Source of the DNA: SXRF01 sp039808985
GTDB taxonomy: Bacteria > Pseudomonadota > Alphaproteobacteria > Rickettsiales > SXRF01
Reading direction: 5' to 3'
DNA length: 49,989 bases
NCBI GenBank assembly: GCA_039808985.1
Contig: JBDHUC010000015.1
Location: forward strand, 1 to 49,989
The first letter of the stretch is position 1. Each line of letters begins with the position of its first letter. The notes beneath the pieces were generated by a model. It did not search any database. It was not told where the DNA came from and saw nothing but the letters and a program-made list of their open reading frames with translations. Below are positions 1 to 8,501 of this stretch, one piece after another. The translations under genes were made by a program, and so were the position numbers.

Positions 1-1095
1 AACTACATTATCCGCCGCCTGCTTATGATGATCCCGACCTTGTTTGGGATTATGGTGTTGAATTTTGTCATTGTCCAGGTGGCGCCGGGTGGGCCGGTCG
101 AACGCATGGTGGCGCAGCTTACTGATATTACTTCCGGCCATGCGACAGACAGGATAACCGGGGGTGGCACGGATATGGCGGCCAGGCTGGATACCACCAA
201 CACCACCCAGTCCATGTATCGCGGTGGGCGGGGGCTGGATCCGGAAATCATCAAGCAGATCGAGAAAATGTACGGATTTGACAAGCCGCCGCTGGAGAGG
301 TTTTTGCAGATGATGGGAAACTACCTGCACTTTGATTTTGGCGAGAGTTTTTTCCGCAATGAACGTGTTGTCGACCTGGTTTTTAAAACCCTGCCTGTAA
401 CCATTTCGCTGGGGCTGTGGACTACGCTTCTGGTGTATCTGATATCAATCCCGCTGGGCATACGTAAAGCGGTCCATAATGGCTCCAGGTTCGATATAGT
501 AAGCAGTTGGCTTATAATTATCGGCTATGCCATTCCCAGCTTCTTATTTGCGATTTTACTGATAATCGTATTTGCGGGTGGAAATTACCTGAGCTGGTTT
601 CCGCTTAAGGGGCTTACTTCCGATAATTGGGACGAACTTTCATTTTTTGGGAAAATAACTGATTATTTCTGGCATATAACCCTGCCGGTAACTGCCATGG
701 TAATCAGCGGTTTTGCAAGCCTTACCATGCTTACCAAAAACTATTTCCTAGAGGAAATCAGCAAGCAATATGTGCTTACCGCCCGTGCTAAAGGCCTTTC
801 AGAGAACCAGGTGCTTTACGGCCATGTGTTCCGCAACGCCATGCTGATTATCATCGCCGGGTTTCCCAGCGCATTGCTTAGTATCGTTTTTACCAGTGCG
901 TTACTCATCGAGATAATTTTTTCCCTAAATGGCCTTGGTTTGCTGGGTTATGAAGCGGTTATAGGGCGCGATTACCCGGTGATGTTTGGCACATTATTCA
1001 TATTTACCCTGCTGGGATTGGTATTTAACCTGATAGGCGACCTTGTCTATATGCTGGTTGACCCGCGCATAGATTTCGAACGGAGGGAAGTATGA
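1..1095 (+). CDS. yejB: Oligopeptide ABC transporter permease YejB, 5' end cut by window
   Basis: Inner-membrane permease of a YejABEF-type peptide importer; it pairs with YejE to form the channel. The frame is open from base 1, and the residues before the first in-window Met (NYIIRRLL) already look like a YejB N-terminus, so only a few codons are missing. A first membrane helix (PTLFGIMVLNFVIVQ) is followed by a long extracytoplasmic segment rich in Gly and Thr, then by several more hydrophobic helices. The permease loop that contacts the ATPase is visible around codons 255-280 (LTARAKGLSEN, then HVFRNAML). The stop overlaps the next start as ATGA, showing tight coupling. The solute-binding protein YejA would be expected just upstream, outside the window. 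Confidence 0.92.
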   Translation, partial: NYIIRRLLMMIPTLFGIMVLNFVIVQVAPGGPVERMVAQLTDITSGHATDRITGGGTDMAARLDTTNTTQSMYRGGRGLDPEIIKQIEKMYGFDKPPLERFLQMMGNYLHFDFGESFFRNERVVDLVFKTLPVTISLGLWTTLLVYLISIPLGIRKAVHNGSRFDIVSSWLIIIGYAIPSFLFAILLIIVFAGGNYLSWFPLKGLTSDNWDELSFFGKITDYFWHITLPVTAMVISGFASLTMLTKNYFLEEISKQYVLTARAKGLSENQVLYGHVFRNAMLIIIAGFPSALLSIVFTSALLIEIIFSLNGLGLLGYEAVIGRDYPVMFGTLFIFTLLGLVFNLIGDLVYMLVDPRIDFERREV

Positions 1096-2018
1096 TAATT
1101 TCTTCCGAAAAATTCGTACCACATAGCCTGCAACATTTAACACAGGCCAGAGTTTTCCCCTCGCCCTTGCCGGAAGTTTTTTATGATAAAATATGCCGGG
1201 AATACCAGGAAGTTAGCGATGTTGAAGTAAGCAGGATTGTTTACGAAAGCGACGGGCTGAAAGTTACTGGGATTTCGGCGATTCCCGCCAAGATTTCCGC
1301 TAAGTCGCACCCTATATTTATTTATAACCGTGGCGGGAACCGCGAATTCGGGATACTTACCGTGCTTGCAGTAATGCGCTCCATGATTCCTTTTGCCCGT
1401 GCCGGATATATTGTTTATGCTTCCAATTACCGGGGCAATGACGGCGGCGAAGGAATGGAGGAATTTGGCGGCTCTGATGTTAATGATGTTTTGAATTTAA
1501 TAGAAGCAGCCAGGCAAAACCCGGCATGGGACGGGAAAAATATTTTTATTCAAGGGCATTCGCGCGGCGGGATGATGACCTATATGTCATTGCGTAGAAA
1601 TAAGTCGATAACTGCCGCTATTTCCATCGCAGGAGTTTCGGATCTCGGGCAAAGCGGAGTCGAAAGGCCGGGCATGGAAGAAAATGTGTATAGCAAGCTT
1701 ATTAAAGTGCCGGAAAGTGAACGTGCGGAAGCTTATAAAAAGCGCTCTGCTGTTTGCTGGGCTGATGAGATCGACGCTCCCCTGCTCCTGCTCCACGGCG
1801 ATGCTGACGACCGGGTTGACGTTAGCCATTCGATAAATATGGCAAAAAAGCTGGAGGAATATGGCAAGGAGCATGAGCTGGTGGTCTATGAAGGCGGAAA
1901 CCATGCGCTGCTTCGTTTCTGGGGTGATGTTACGGCCAGGAGCATAGCCTGGCTTGCAAAATACACTTCCCCCTCTCCCCATAAGGGAGAGGGCCTGGGT
2001 GAGGGTAAGGGTGGTTAA
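1092..2018 (+). CDS. S9-like alpha/beta-hydrolase peptidase inside the yej operon
   Basis: Probable serine peptidase of the prolyl oligopeptidase / acyl-peptidase superfamily, 308 residues, without an obvious signal peptide, so probably cytoplasmic. The triad can be read: nucleophile Ser157 in GHSRGG, Asp239 in HGDADDR, and His271 in GGNHALL. The oxyanion-side NRGG motif lies near residue 80. It sits between yejB (4-base overlap) and yejE (3-base gap), so it is translated with the importer. The natural inference is that it trims or degrades peptides taken up by Yej. The last residues (TSPSPHKGEGLGEG) come from a palindromic repeat that has run into the 3' end and are probably not part of the enzyme fold. 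Substrate preference cannot be read from the sequence; a general esterase is the main alternative. Confidence 0.8.
   Translation: MIISSEKFVPHSLQHLTQARVFPSPLPEVFYDKICREYQEVSDVEVSRIVYESDGLKVTGISAIPAKISAKSHPIFIYNRGGNREFGILTVLAVMRSMIPFARAGYIVYASNYRGNDGGEGMEEFGGSDVNDVLNLIEAARQNPAWDGKNIFIQGHSRGGMMTYMSLRRNKSITAAISIAGVSDLGQSGVERPGMEENVYSKLIKVPESERAEAYKKRSAVCWADEIDAPLLLLHGDADDRVDVSHSINMAKKLEEYGKEHELVVYEGGNHALLRFWGDVTARSIAWLAKYTSPSPHKGEGLGEGKGG
1971..1993. repeat. Palindromic repeat fused to the peptidase C-terminus
   Basis: Perfect 9-base inverted repeat: CCCTCTCCC at 1971-1979 and GGGAGAGGG at 1985-1993, with a 5-base loop. It continues into GGGTGAGGGTAAGGG. It resembles dispersed GC-rich palindromes common in proteobacterial genomes, which are often translated as SPSPxxGEGxGEG tails. 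Here it supplies about the last 16 codons of the upstream peptidase gene. Confidence 0.7.
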
Positions 2019-2021
2019 AGT

Positions 2022-3056
2022 ATGAAGCTTTCCTCACTCACCCGCCGCCGTTTGCAATTATTTTGCGCCAACAAGCGCGGGTTCTGGGCTTTCTGGATAT
2101 TCATGGCGCTATTTGCCGCGACCTTATGCTCGGAGCTGATTGCCAATGATAAACCTATAATTATGAAATATAAGGGCGAGTTTTATTTCCCGGTTTTTGC
2201 CACTTATCCTGACAGGCTATTTGGCGGGGATTTTCAGACCGAAGCAGTTTACCGCGATCCTTTAACCGCAAATGCAATAAAGGAAAATGGCTGGGCCATA
2301 TGGCCGCCCATTCGCTTTTCCTACAGCACCATAAATTATGACCTGCAGGCTCCTGCCCCCTCGCCGCCTTCCGCTATTAACCCGCTTGGCACCGATGACC
2401 AGGGGCGCGATGTTCTGGCAAGGCTGATGTATGGTTTCCGCATTTCGGTTTTGTTTGGCCTGATACTTACTGTGCTAAGCGCGGTTATTGGTATATTCAC
2501 AGGTGCGGTGCAGGGTTATTTCGGGGGCTGGACAGATTTGCTTTTCCAGCGTTTTATTGAGATATGGAGTGGGCTTCCCGAGCTTTTCCTGCTTATAATA
2601 CTTGCCAGCCTGGTTACGCCTAATTTCTGGTGGCTATTGCTTATCCTGCTTATGTTCAAATGGATGTCGCTTACCGGGGTTGTGCGCGCTGAATTCCTGC
2701 GCTCACGTAATTTTGATTATGTGAAAGCGGCGCGTGCGCTGGGTGTCGCAGAGCCGCGCATCATGATACGCCATGTGCTGCCTAACGCGATGGTTGCAGC
2801 CATGACCATGATACCATTCATGATGAGTGGCGCAGTAACCGCGCTTACCACCCTTGATTTCCTGGGTTTTGGCCTGCCGGTCGGCTCACCATCGCTGGGC
2901 GAATTGCTGCTACAGGGAAAAAATAATCCGCAGGCGCCGTGGCTGGGCTTTACCGGGTTTATAACTATTGCGTTGCTACTGGTATTGATCGTATTTATCA
3001 GTGAGGCTGTGCGCGATGCTTTTGACCCTTACAAGGTTCAGAAGGGAGATTTATGA
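2022..3056 (+). CDS. yejE: Oligopeptide ABC transporter permease YejE
   Basis: Second inner-membrane permease of the Yej importer, 344 residues. An N-terminal basic stretch (LTRRRLQLF) precedes helix 1 (GFWAFWIFMALFAATL). A long periplasmic segment of about 95 residues follows, including the family-typical NPLGTDDQGRDVLARL motif at the entry to the permease domain. The remaining helices form the BPD_transp_1 domain, with the ATPase-contact loop DYVKAARALGV near residues 232-243. The family usually has about 340-380 residues, so it is full length. The 3' end overlaps yejF by 4 bases (ATGA). It lies directly after the peptidase gene. Confidence 0.93.
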   Translation: MKLSSLTRRRLQLFCANKRGFWAFWIFMALFAATLCSELIANDKPIIMKYKGEFYFPVFATYPDRLFGGDFQTEAVYRDPLTANAIKENGWAIWPPIRFSYSTINYDLQAPAPSPPSAINPLGTDDQGRDVLARLMYGFRISVLFGLILTVLSAVIGIFTGAVQGYFGGWTDLLFQRFIEIWSGLPELFLLIILASLVTPNFWWLLLILLMFKWMSLTGVVRAEFLRSRNFDYVKAARALGVAEPRIMIRHVLPNAMVAAMTMIPFMMSGAVTALTTLDFLGFGLPVGSPSLGELLLQGKNNPQAPWLGFTGFITIALLLVLIVFISEAVRDAFDPYKVQKGDL

Positions 3057-4597
3057 CGCTCCTTGCTGTAAAAAACCTCTCCCTTTCCTTTGGGCGTACG
3101 CAAATTCTGCGCGATATTTCCTTTTATGTGAATAAAGGGGAAATGCTTGCGGTAGTTGGTGAATCAGGCTCGGGCAAATCACTTACCGCCCTTAGCTGCA
3201 TGGGGCTGCAACCAAAAAGTGCGGCCATAAGCGGCAGCATAGAGTTTAATGGCGAAACAATTGCTGGAGATAAGTTCAAAAATCTGCGCGGAAATAGAAT
3301 CAGCATGATCTTCCAGGAGCCGATGACAGCGCTTAATCCGCTGCATACTATTGGCGCGCAGATCGGTGAAATGCTGACAAAAGATGATAAAAAGCGGATT
3401 ACGGGGCTATTAGAGCAAGTTGGATTGCAAAAATTCAAAGACCGGCTGGATGCTTATCCCCACCAGCTTTCCGGGGGTGAACGCCAGCGGGTGATGATCG
3501 CTATGGCGATAGCCAATAACCCGGATCTGCTTATTGCCGATGAGCCGACCACAGCGGTGGATGTGACTATACAGGTCAAGATATTGAAGCTGCTGAAAGA
3601 TTTGCAGAAATCCATGGATATGGCTATGCTCTTCATAACCCATGACCTGACGCTGGTGCGCCGCCTTGCTGACCGTGTTATGGTAATGAAAAACGGCGAG
3701 ATTGTGGAACAGGGTAAGGTTGCTGAGGTGTTCCAGAATCCAAAACATAGCTATACCAGGCATTTGCTGGATTCCGAACCAAAGGGCGACCCCCTGCCCG
3801 TTCCTGCTGATGCGCAAACTGCAATCGAATGCCGTGGCCTGAAAGTATATTTTCCAATAAAAACCGGCATTTTCCGGCGTATCTCCTCATACGTAAAAGC
3901 GGTTGATGATATTTCGCTGGCCGTTCCTGGCGCTTCAACCCTGGGCGTTGTCGGTGAATCCGGATCTGGCAAAACAACGCTTGGCTTTGCGCTCTTACGC
4001 CTTATTAAAAGTGAAGGAAAAATAGCTTTCCTTGGAAAAGAAATAGATACGCTGAACGGAAAATCTATCAGGCCGCTACGTTCCAGTATGCAGCTTGTAT
4101 TCCAGGACCCCTACTCCAGCCTTAATCCGCGTATGCGTATCAGCCAGATAATTGAGGAAGGTTTACTGGTTCATTATCCGGAAAAAACGCAGGGCGAACG
4201 GGAGGCAGAAATAGACCAGATACTAAAGGAAGTCGGTTTGCCAGTTGATATAAAAGAGCGCTATCCCCATGAATTTTCCGGTGGACAACGCCAGCGCATC
4301 AGCATCGCCCGTGCTATGGTTCTGAAACCAAAATTAGTAGTGCTTGATGAACCAACCTCGGCCCTTGATCTATCGGTGCAGTCGCAGATAATAGAATTGC
4401 TCAAGCATTTCCAGAAAGAGCGCGGGATAAGCTATTTATTTATCAGCCATGACCTTCGCGTTGTGCGCGCCATTGCCCAGAATCTTATTGTTATGAAAGA
4501 CGGTAAAATTGTCGAGCAAGGCGCAACCGCTGAAATTTTCGCCAAGCCTGCTCACGAATACACCAAAACCCTGATAGATGCTGCGTATTTGAAATGA
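3053..4597 (+). CDS. yejF: Oligopeptide ABC transporter ATP-binding protein YejF (two ATPase domains)
   Basis: Cytoplasmic double ATPase that powers the Yej importer, 514 residues. Domain 1 has Walker A GESGSGKS at 36-43, an LSGGERQR signature near 140 and Walker B LLIADEPTTAVD. Domain 2 has Walker A GESGSGKT at 301-308, an FSGGQRQR signature near 408 and Walker B LVVLDEPTSALD. Both carry the H-loop (ITHDL, ISHDL). A tandem fusion of both half-ATPases is normal for YejF, whereas Dpp and Opp systems use separate proteins. It is the last importer gene and overlaps mnmE by 4 bases, so tRNA modification and peptide import may share a transcript. Confidence 0.95.
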   Translation: MTLLAVKNLSLSFGRTQILRDISFYVNKGEMLAVVGESGSGKSLTALSCMGLQPKSAAISGSIEFNGETIAGDKFKNLRGNRISMIFQEPMTALNPLHTIGAQIGEMLTKDDKKRITGLLEQVGLQKFKDRLDAYPHQLSGGERQRVMIAMAIANNPDLLIADEPTTAVDVTIQVKILKLLKDLQKSMDMAMLFITHDLTLVRRLADRVMVMKNGEIVEQGKVAEVFQNPKHSYTRHLLDSEPKGDPLPVPADAQTAIECRGLKVYFPIKTGIFRRISSYVKAVDDISLAVPGASTLGVVGESGSGKTTLGFALLRLIKSEGKIAFLGKEIDTLNGKSIRPLRSSMQLVFQDPYSSLNPRMRISQIIEEGLLVHYPEKTQGEREAEIDQILKEVGLPVDIKERYPHEFSGGQRQRISIARAMVLKPKLVVLDEPTSALDLSVQSQIIELLKHFQKERGISYLFISHDLRVVRAIAQNLIVMKDGKIVEQGATAEIFAKPAHEYTKTLIDAAYLK

Positions 4598-5970
4598 CCA
4601 ACCGTACAATATTCGCCCTTGCCACTGCGCCAGCTAAATCCGGCGTTGCTATTATCCGCATATCTGGCAAAAATGCTGCCCCTGCCCTTGCTCTGCTGAC
4701 TGGCGCTCCCTGCCCTGCTCCTAATTTTGCTAAATACTCGGTTTTTAAAAACCCGGCTACTGGGGAGATAATCGATAAGGGCCTGGCTATATATTTTAAG
4801 GCTCCGCATAGCTTTACCGGCGATGATGTTGTGGAATTGCACCTGCATGGAAGCCCTGCTGTTATACGTGAGATTCTAGCGGTGCTTTCGGGTGCGGCTG
4901 GTATGTATGCCGCCGAACCTGGTGAATTCACGCGTACGGCCTTTTTAAATGGGAAATTGGATTTAATGGAAGCTGAAGGCCTTGCCGACCTCATTAATGC
5001 CGAAACCATTATGCAAAAATCACAGGCATTGCGCCAGATGAATGGTGAGCTTAGCGGATTTTACAATGAAATCCGCGCAAAAACTATAAATTGCCTTGCG
5101 CTGCTTGAAGCCTATATTGATTTTCCTGATGAAGAGATACCGGAATCAGTGCTTGCACAGTGGCACGAAACGATTATGGGGTTACGGCAATCAATAAGCG
5201 CGGCGCTTGCTGATAATAAGTGCGGTGAGCGTATGCGTGATGGCTTGTCGATTGTTATAGTAGGTGCGCCCAATGCCGGGAAATCAAGTTTGCTGAACAG
5301 GCTGGCCGGGCGCGAAGCGGCCATAGTTTCCCACCATGCCGGAACCACGCGTGATGTCATTGAAATACATATGGATATTGCTGGATACCCGGTGCTGCTC
5401 ATGGATACTGCCGGGCTTCGTCAATCGGAAGATGAGGTGGAGGAGGAGGGCATAAGCCGGGCGCGGGTGCGGGCAGGGCAGGCTGATATAAAGCTGGCTT
5501 TATTTGACAGCTCGAAGCTTCCTGAAATGGACGCTCATACCAAAGAATTGCTCGATGAAAACACTATCGTAATAATCAGTAAATCTGATGCTGTCATCCC
5601 CGCCTTGAGCGTGGATCTCAAACAAATTAAGACAGAATTTTTGGCACTAAATCCCCGTATTCGCGGGGATTACATTGTCGAAATTTCAGCGCTAACCAAC
5701 CAAGGCATAGACGATTTGCTTGCAAGGATCGAGGAAAAAGTCAGGGATTGCTTTGCTTATGGGGCTTCCAGCCTTATTACCCGTGCCAGGCACAGGGCGT
5801 TGCTTGGTGAAGCTGAATTACTGCTGGCCGCTGCTGTGGAGGATAAGGAACTGGAGCTTTCCTGCGAGGAATTGCGCCGCGCTGCACTGGCTATAGGTAA
5901 AATAACTGGAAAAATTCAGGTGGATGATGTATTAGACGTCATATTTAGCCAGTTTTGTATAGGAAAATAG
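4594..5970 (+). CDS. mnmE: tRNA uridine-5-carboxymethylaminomethyl modification GTPase MnmE
   Basis: With MnmG it makes the cmnm5 / nm5 modification on the wobble uridine of certain tRNAs. The protein has 458 residues. The N-terminal tetrahydrofolate-binding domain begins TNRTIFALATAPAKSGVAIIRISG. The G domain has P-loop GAPNAGKSS at 224-232, switch II DTAGL at 271-275 and SKSD for the usual NKxD guanine motif. The C-terminal CIGK (455-458) is the conserved catalytic CxGK box. The start ATG overlaps the yejF stop. MnmG follows after 40 bases, which contain a hairpin. Confidence 0.96.
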   Translation: MTNRTIFALATAPAKSGVAIIRISGKNAAPALALLTGAPCPAPNFAKYSVFKNPATGEIIDKGLAIYFKAPHSFTGDDVVELHLHGSPAVIREILAVLSGAAGMYAAEPGEFTRTAFLNGKLDLMEAEGLADLINAETIMQKSQALRQMNGELSGFYNEIRAKTINCLALLEAYIDFPDEEIPESVLAQWHETIMGLRQSISAALADNKCGERMRDGLSIVIVGAPNAGKSSLLNRLAGREAAIVSHHAGTTRDVIEIHMDIAGYPVLLMDTAGLRQSEDEVEEEGISRARVRAGQADIKLALFDSSKLPEMDAHTKELLDENTIVIISKSDAVIPALSVDLKQIKTEFLALNPRIRGDYIVEISALTNQGIDDLLARIEEKVRDCFAYGASSLITRARHRALLGEAELLLAAAVEDKELELSCEELRRAALAIGKITGKIQVDDVLDVIFSQFCIGK

Positions 5971-5971
5971 C

Positions 5972-6000
5972 ATCCTGCGCTCGCTAAAGCGCCGCAGGAT
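5972..6000. repeat. Hairpin between mnmE and mnmG
   Basis: ATCCTGCG at 5972-5979 pairs with CGCAGGAT at 5993-6000 around a 13-base loop. It has no T-tract on either side, so it is a poor intrinsic terminator. It could be an attenuating or stabilising structure in the mnmE-mnmG message, or a small palindromic repeat. Confidence 0.5.
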
Positions 6001-6010
6001 TGGAGTAATT

Positions 6011-7891
6011 ATGAATTTTGACGTAATCATCATCGGCGGCGGCCATGCCGGAACGGAAGCCGCAGCGGCTGCGGCAAGGGTAGGGGCCAATACCGCACTT
6101 ATTACCCATAAATCTGCAACCATTGGAGAAATGTCTTGCAACCCGGCGATTGGCGGGATTGCCAAGGGAACGCTGGTTAAGGAAATAGACGCTCTTGACG
6201 GGGTAATGGGACGGGCGATTGACCGCGCCGGTATCCATTACCGGATATTAAATGCCAGCAAAGGACCAGCGGTGAGGGGGCCACGCGCCCAGGCCGACCG
6301 CAAGCTATACAGGGTAGCGGTGCAGTCCATCCTATCGGAATATGATAACATTCAGATAATAGAAGATGCGGTTGAGGATTTGCTCATAAGCCCGGATAAC
6401 GTGGTGCAGGGGGTTGTCCTTGGTTCGGGTAAAATAATAAAGGCGGGCAGGGTGGTTCTGACTACCGGGACGTTTTTAAATGGTCTTATGCATATTGGCG
6501 AAAATAAAATAAAAGCCGGAAGAGTAGGGGATGCGCCATCTATAGGGCTTTCCAACACACTAAAAAAACTGAATTTTAATGTAGGACGGTTGAAAACCGG
6601 AACCCCGGCAAGGCTGGATGGCAAAACCATAAATTGGGGTATTTTAGAAGAACAGAAAGGCGATAATCCACCTTCGCCATTTTCATATATGACGGATAAG
6701 GTAACGGTTCCACAGATTTCCTGTTTCATTACCCATACAAACCCCAAAACCCATGAAATTATAAAGGCGAACCTTCATAGGGCACCAATGTATTCAGGGC
6801 AGATAGAAAGCACCGGGCCACGCTACTGCCCATCCATTGAGGATAAAGTTGTCCGTTTCTCAGCCAGGGAAAATCACCAGATTTTCCTGGAACCAGAGGG
6901 GCTAGATGATGATACAGTTTATCCAAACGGTATATCGACATCGCTACCGGAAGATATCCAGGTAGCTATGATAAAAACCATTCCCGGATTGGAGGAGGTG
7001 GCTATCATCCGTCCTGGATATGCTATCGAGTATGATTTTGTTGATCCAAGGGAATTAAAGCCGACTTTGGAAACCAAGAAAGTTTCCGGCTTGTATTTTG
7101 CCGGCCAGATAAACGGGACCACGGGCTATGAAGAAGCTGGTGGGCAGGGGCTGGTAGCCGGGGTGAATGCGGCTTTGGCAGCAGCGGGTAGCGAGCCATT
7201 TATTATTGATCGTTCAGATGCTTATATAGGTGTTATGATAGATGACCTCATAACAATGGGAACCAGTGAGCCATATAGGATGTTTACTTCACGCTCGGAA
7301 TACCGGCTTAGTTTGAGGGCTGATAATGCCGATCTGCGTTTGACAGGGAAGGGGATTGATGTTGGGTGTGTAGGTTCGGCCCGTAAAATAGTGTTTGAGA
7401 AAAAATTAGAAATTCTTTCAGTTTCACGTGGAACCCTGAAGCAATTAAATATCACTCCCAACCAGGCAAAATTATCAAATATTATATTGAATCACGATGG
7501 CGTACGTCGCTCGGCGTTTGATCTTCTGACCTATCCCCATATAAAATTTTCTGATATTTGCAGAGTATGGCCCGAACTAAATGAAATGCCTAAAGCGATT
7601 GTTGAGCAATTGGAAACTGAGGCATTATATGACGGCTATCTGGATAAGCAGGAGCAGGATATAATGGTTTTTAAACGGGAAGAGGGGCTGGTTATACCAG
7701 CTACCATCAATTATGATTCATTCCCTTCATTATCAACCGAAATTAAAAATAAATTGAAGCAGCATAACCCTTATAATATAGGGGCGGCTGGTCGTATACA
7801 GGGTATAACTCCGGCGGCCATCATTACATTGATTGGTTATATCAAAAAATCCACTTCTGATAATGATAATGAGATAAAAAATTGTGCTTAA
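6011..7891 (+). CDS. mnmG: tRNA uridine-5-carboxymethylaminomethyl modification enzyme MnmG
   Basis: FAD enzyme partner of MnmE, 626 residues, the normal family length. The N-terminal dinucleotide-binding motif is GGGHAGTEAAAAAARVG. The family signatures NPAIGGIAKG and GPAVRGPRAQ follow, with CPSIEDKV in the middle and GQINGTTGYEEAGGQG before the C-terminal helical domain. The conserved EPYRMFTSRSEYRLSLR motif is also present. A GGAG stretch precedes ATG at 6011. The 3' part contains a parS-like palindrome (7420-7435) without disturbing the reading frame. The stop overlaps the rsmG start by 8 bases. Confidence 0.97.
   Translation: MNFDVIIIGGGHAGTEAAAAAARVGANTALITHKSATIGEMSCNPAIGGIAKGTLVKEIDALDGVMGRAIDRAGIHYRILNASKGPAVRGPRAQADRKLYRVAVQSILSEYDNIQIIEDAVEDLLISPDNVVQGVVLGSGKIIKAGRVVLTTGTFLNGLMHIGENKIKAGRVGDAPSIGLSNTLKKLNFNVGRLKTGTPARLDGKTINWGILEEQKGDNPPSPFSYMTDKVTVPQISCFITHTNPKTHEIIKANLHRAPMYSGQIESTGPRYCPSIEDKVVRFSARENHQIFLEPEGLDDDTVYPNGISTSLPEDIQVAMIKTIPGLEEVAIIRPGYAIEYDFVDPRELKPTLETKKVSGLYFAGQINGTTGYEEAGGQGLVAGVNAALAAAGSEPFIIDRSDAYIGVMIDDLITMGTSEPYRMFTSRSEYRLSLRADNADLRLTGKGIDVGCVGSARKIVFEKKLEILSVSRGTLKQLNITPNQAKLSNIILNHDGVRRSAFDLLTYPHIKFSDICRVWPELNEMPKAIVEQLETEALYDGYLDKQEQDIMVFKREEGLVIPATINYDSFPSLSTEIKNKLKQHNPYNIGAAGRIQGITPAAIITLIGYIKKSTSDNDNEIKNCA
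7420..7435. other. parS: parS-like site 1, inside mnmG
   Basis: AGTTTCACGTGGAACC differs only at the edges and one arm position from the bacterial parS consensus TGTTTCACGTGAAACA; the central CACGTG is intact. ParB would bind here. It lies about 1.1 kb before parA. Confidence 0.8.
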
Positions 7892-8501
7892 GGAGCCGTT
7901 CGATTTTTTAAATTCTCACATTCCGGTTCCACGTGGAACTTTTGAATCATTATCAATCTATTATGAGTTGCTTTTAAAGTGGCAGAATAAAATAAATCTG
8001 ATTGGGCCAGATACAATAACAGATATTTGGAGCCGACATTTTTTAGATTCCCTACAGCTAGTAAAATATATAGATGATAGAGAAAAAATAATTGTAGATT
8101 TGGGAAGCGGGGCCGGATTTCCAGGGATGGCACTTGCTATTTATGGGTTTAAAAATATCCACCTAATCGAGAGTGACTCTCGAAAAATAGCATTTTTACG
8201 AGAGGTGGCGCGAGTTACAAATACAAAAATTTCTATTCATCATAAGCGAATAGAAAATTGTAAAATTGACAATATAGATATTTTTGTTTCACGTGCTTTG
8301 GCCCCCCTCGATAAATTATTTCATTTAATTTCAAAATCAGTTTCACATGAAACAAAATGTTTCTTTCATAAAGGAAAAAATTATAGTATTGAAAATGAAA
8401 ATGCGTTGTTGAATTGGCGATATGATATGGTGGTAAACCCCAGTATTGTTGACTCACAGAGCGTTATCTTAGAGTTCTCTAATATCAGGAAGGTATTATA
8501 A
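7884..8501 (+). CDS. rsmG: 16S rRNA (guanine-527-N7)-methyltransferase RsmG
   Basis: S-adenosylmethionine-dependent methyltransferase that makes m7G527 in 16S rRNA. It has 205 residues, the normal length. The SAM motif VDLGSGAGFPG is at residues 71-81, preceded by the typical RHFLDSLQL segment near 51-59. The start is GTG at 7884, overlapping the mnmG end by 8 bases; the neighbouring AAGGAG is inside the gene rather than upstream, so initiation probably depends on coupling. The gene is visibly more AT-rich than its neighbours and holds three parS-like sequences. The stop overlaps the parA start by one base. Confidence 0.94.
   Translation: MLKEPFDFLNSHIPVPRGTFESLSIYYELLLKWQNKINLIGPDTITDIWSRHFLDSLQLVKYIDDREKIIVDLGSGAGFPGMALAIYGFKNIHLIESDSRKIAFLREVARVTNTKISIHHKRIENCKIDNIDIFVSRALAPLDKLFHLISKSVSHETKCFFHKGKNYSIENENALLNWRYDMVVNPSIVDSQSVILEFSNIRKVL
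7925..7940. other. parS: parS-like site 2, start of rsmG
   Basis: The inner 14 bases, 7926-7939 (GTTCCACGTGGAAC), form a perfect palindrome around CACGTG and match the TGTTYCACGTGRAACA class of parS. It is the best site of the cluster. It encodes residues of the stretch VPRGTF near position 15-20 of RsmG. Confidence 0.85.
8285..8300. other. Degenerate parS half-site, inside rsmG
   Basis: TGTTTCACGTG is a perfect left part of parS through the core, but the right arm (CTTTG) does not match. It may be a decayed or weak ParB site. Confidence 0.4.
8339..8354. other. parS: parS-like site 3, inside rsmG
   Basis: AGTTTCACATGAAACA has both arms of parS intact, with one change in the core (CACATG instead of CACGTG) and A for T at the first base. 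It lies about 150 bases before parA. Confidence 0.65.

Noticed and set aside
5972..6000. Intrinsic terminator between mnmE and mnmG
   Set aside because: The hairpin has no T-tract, and the two genes work together, so termination there is unlikely.
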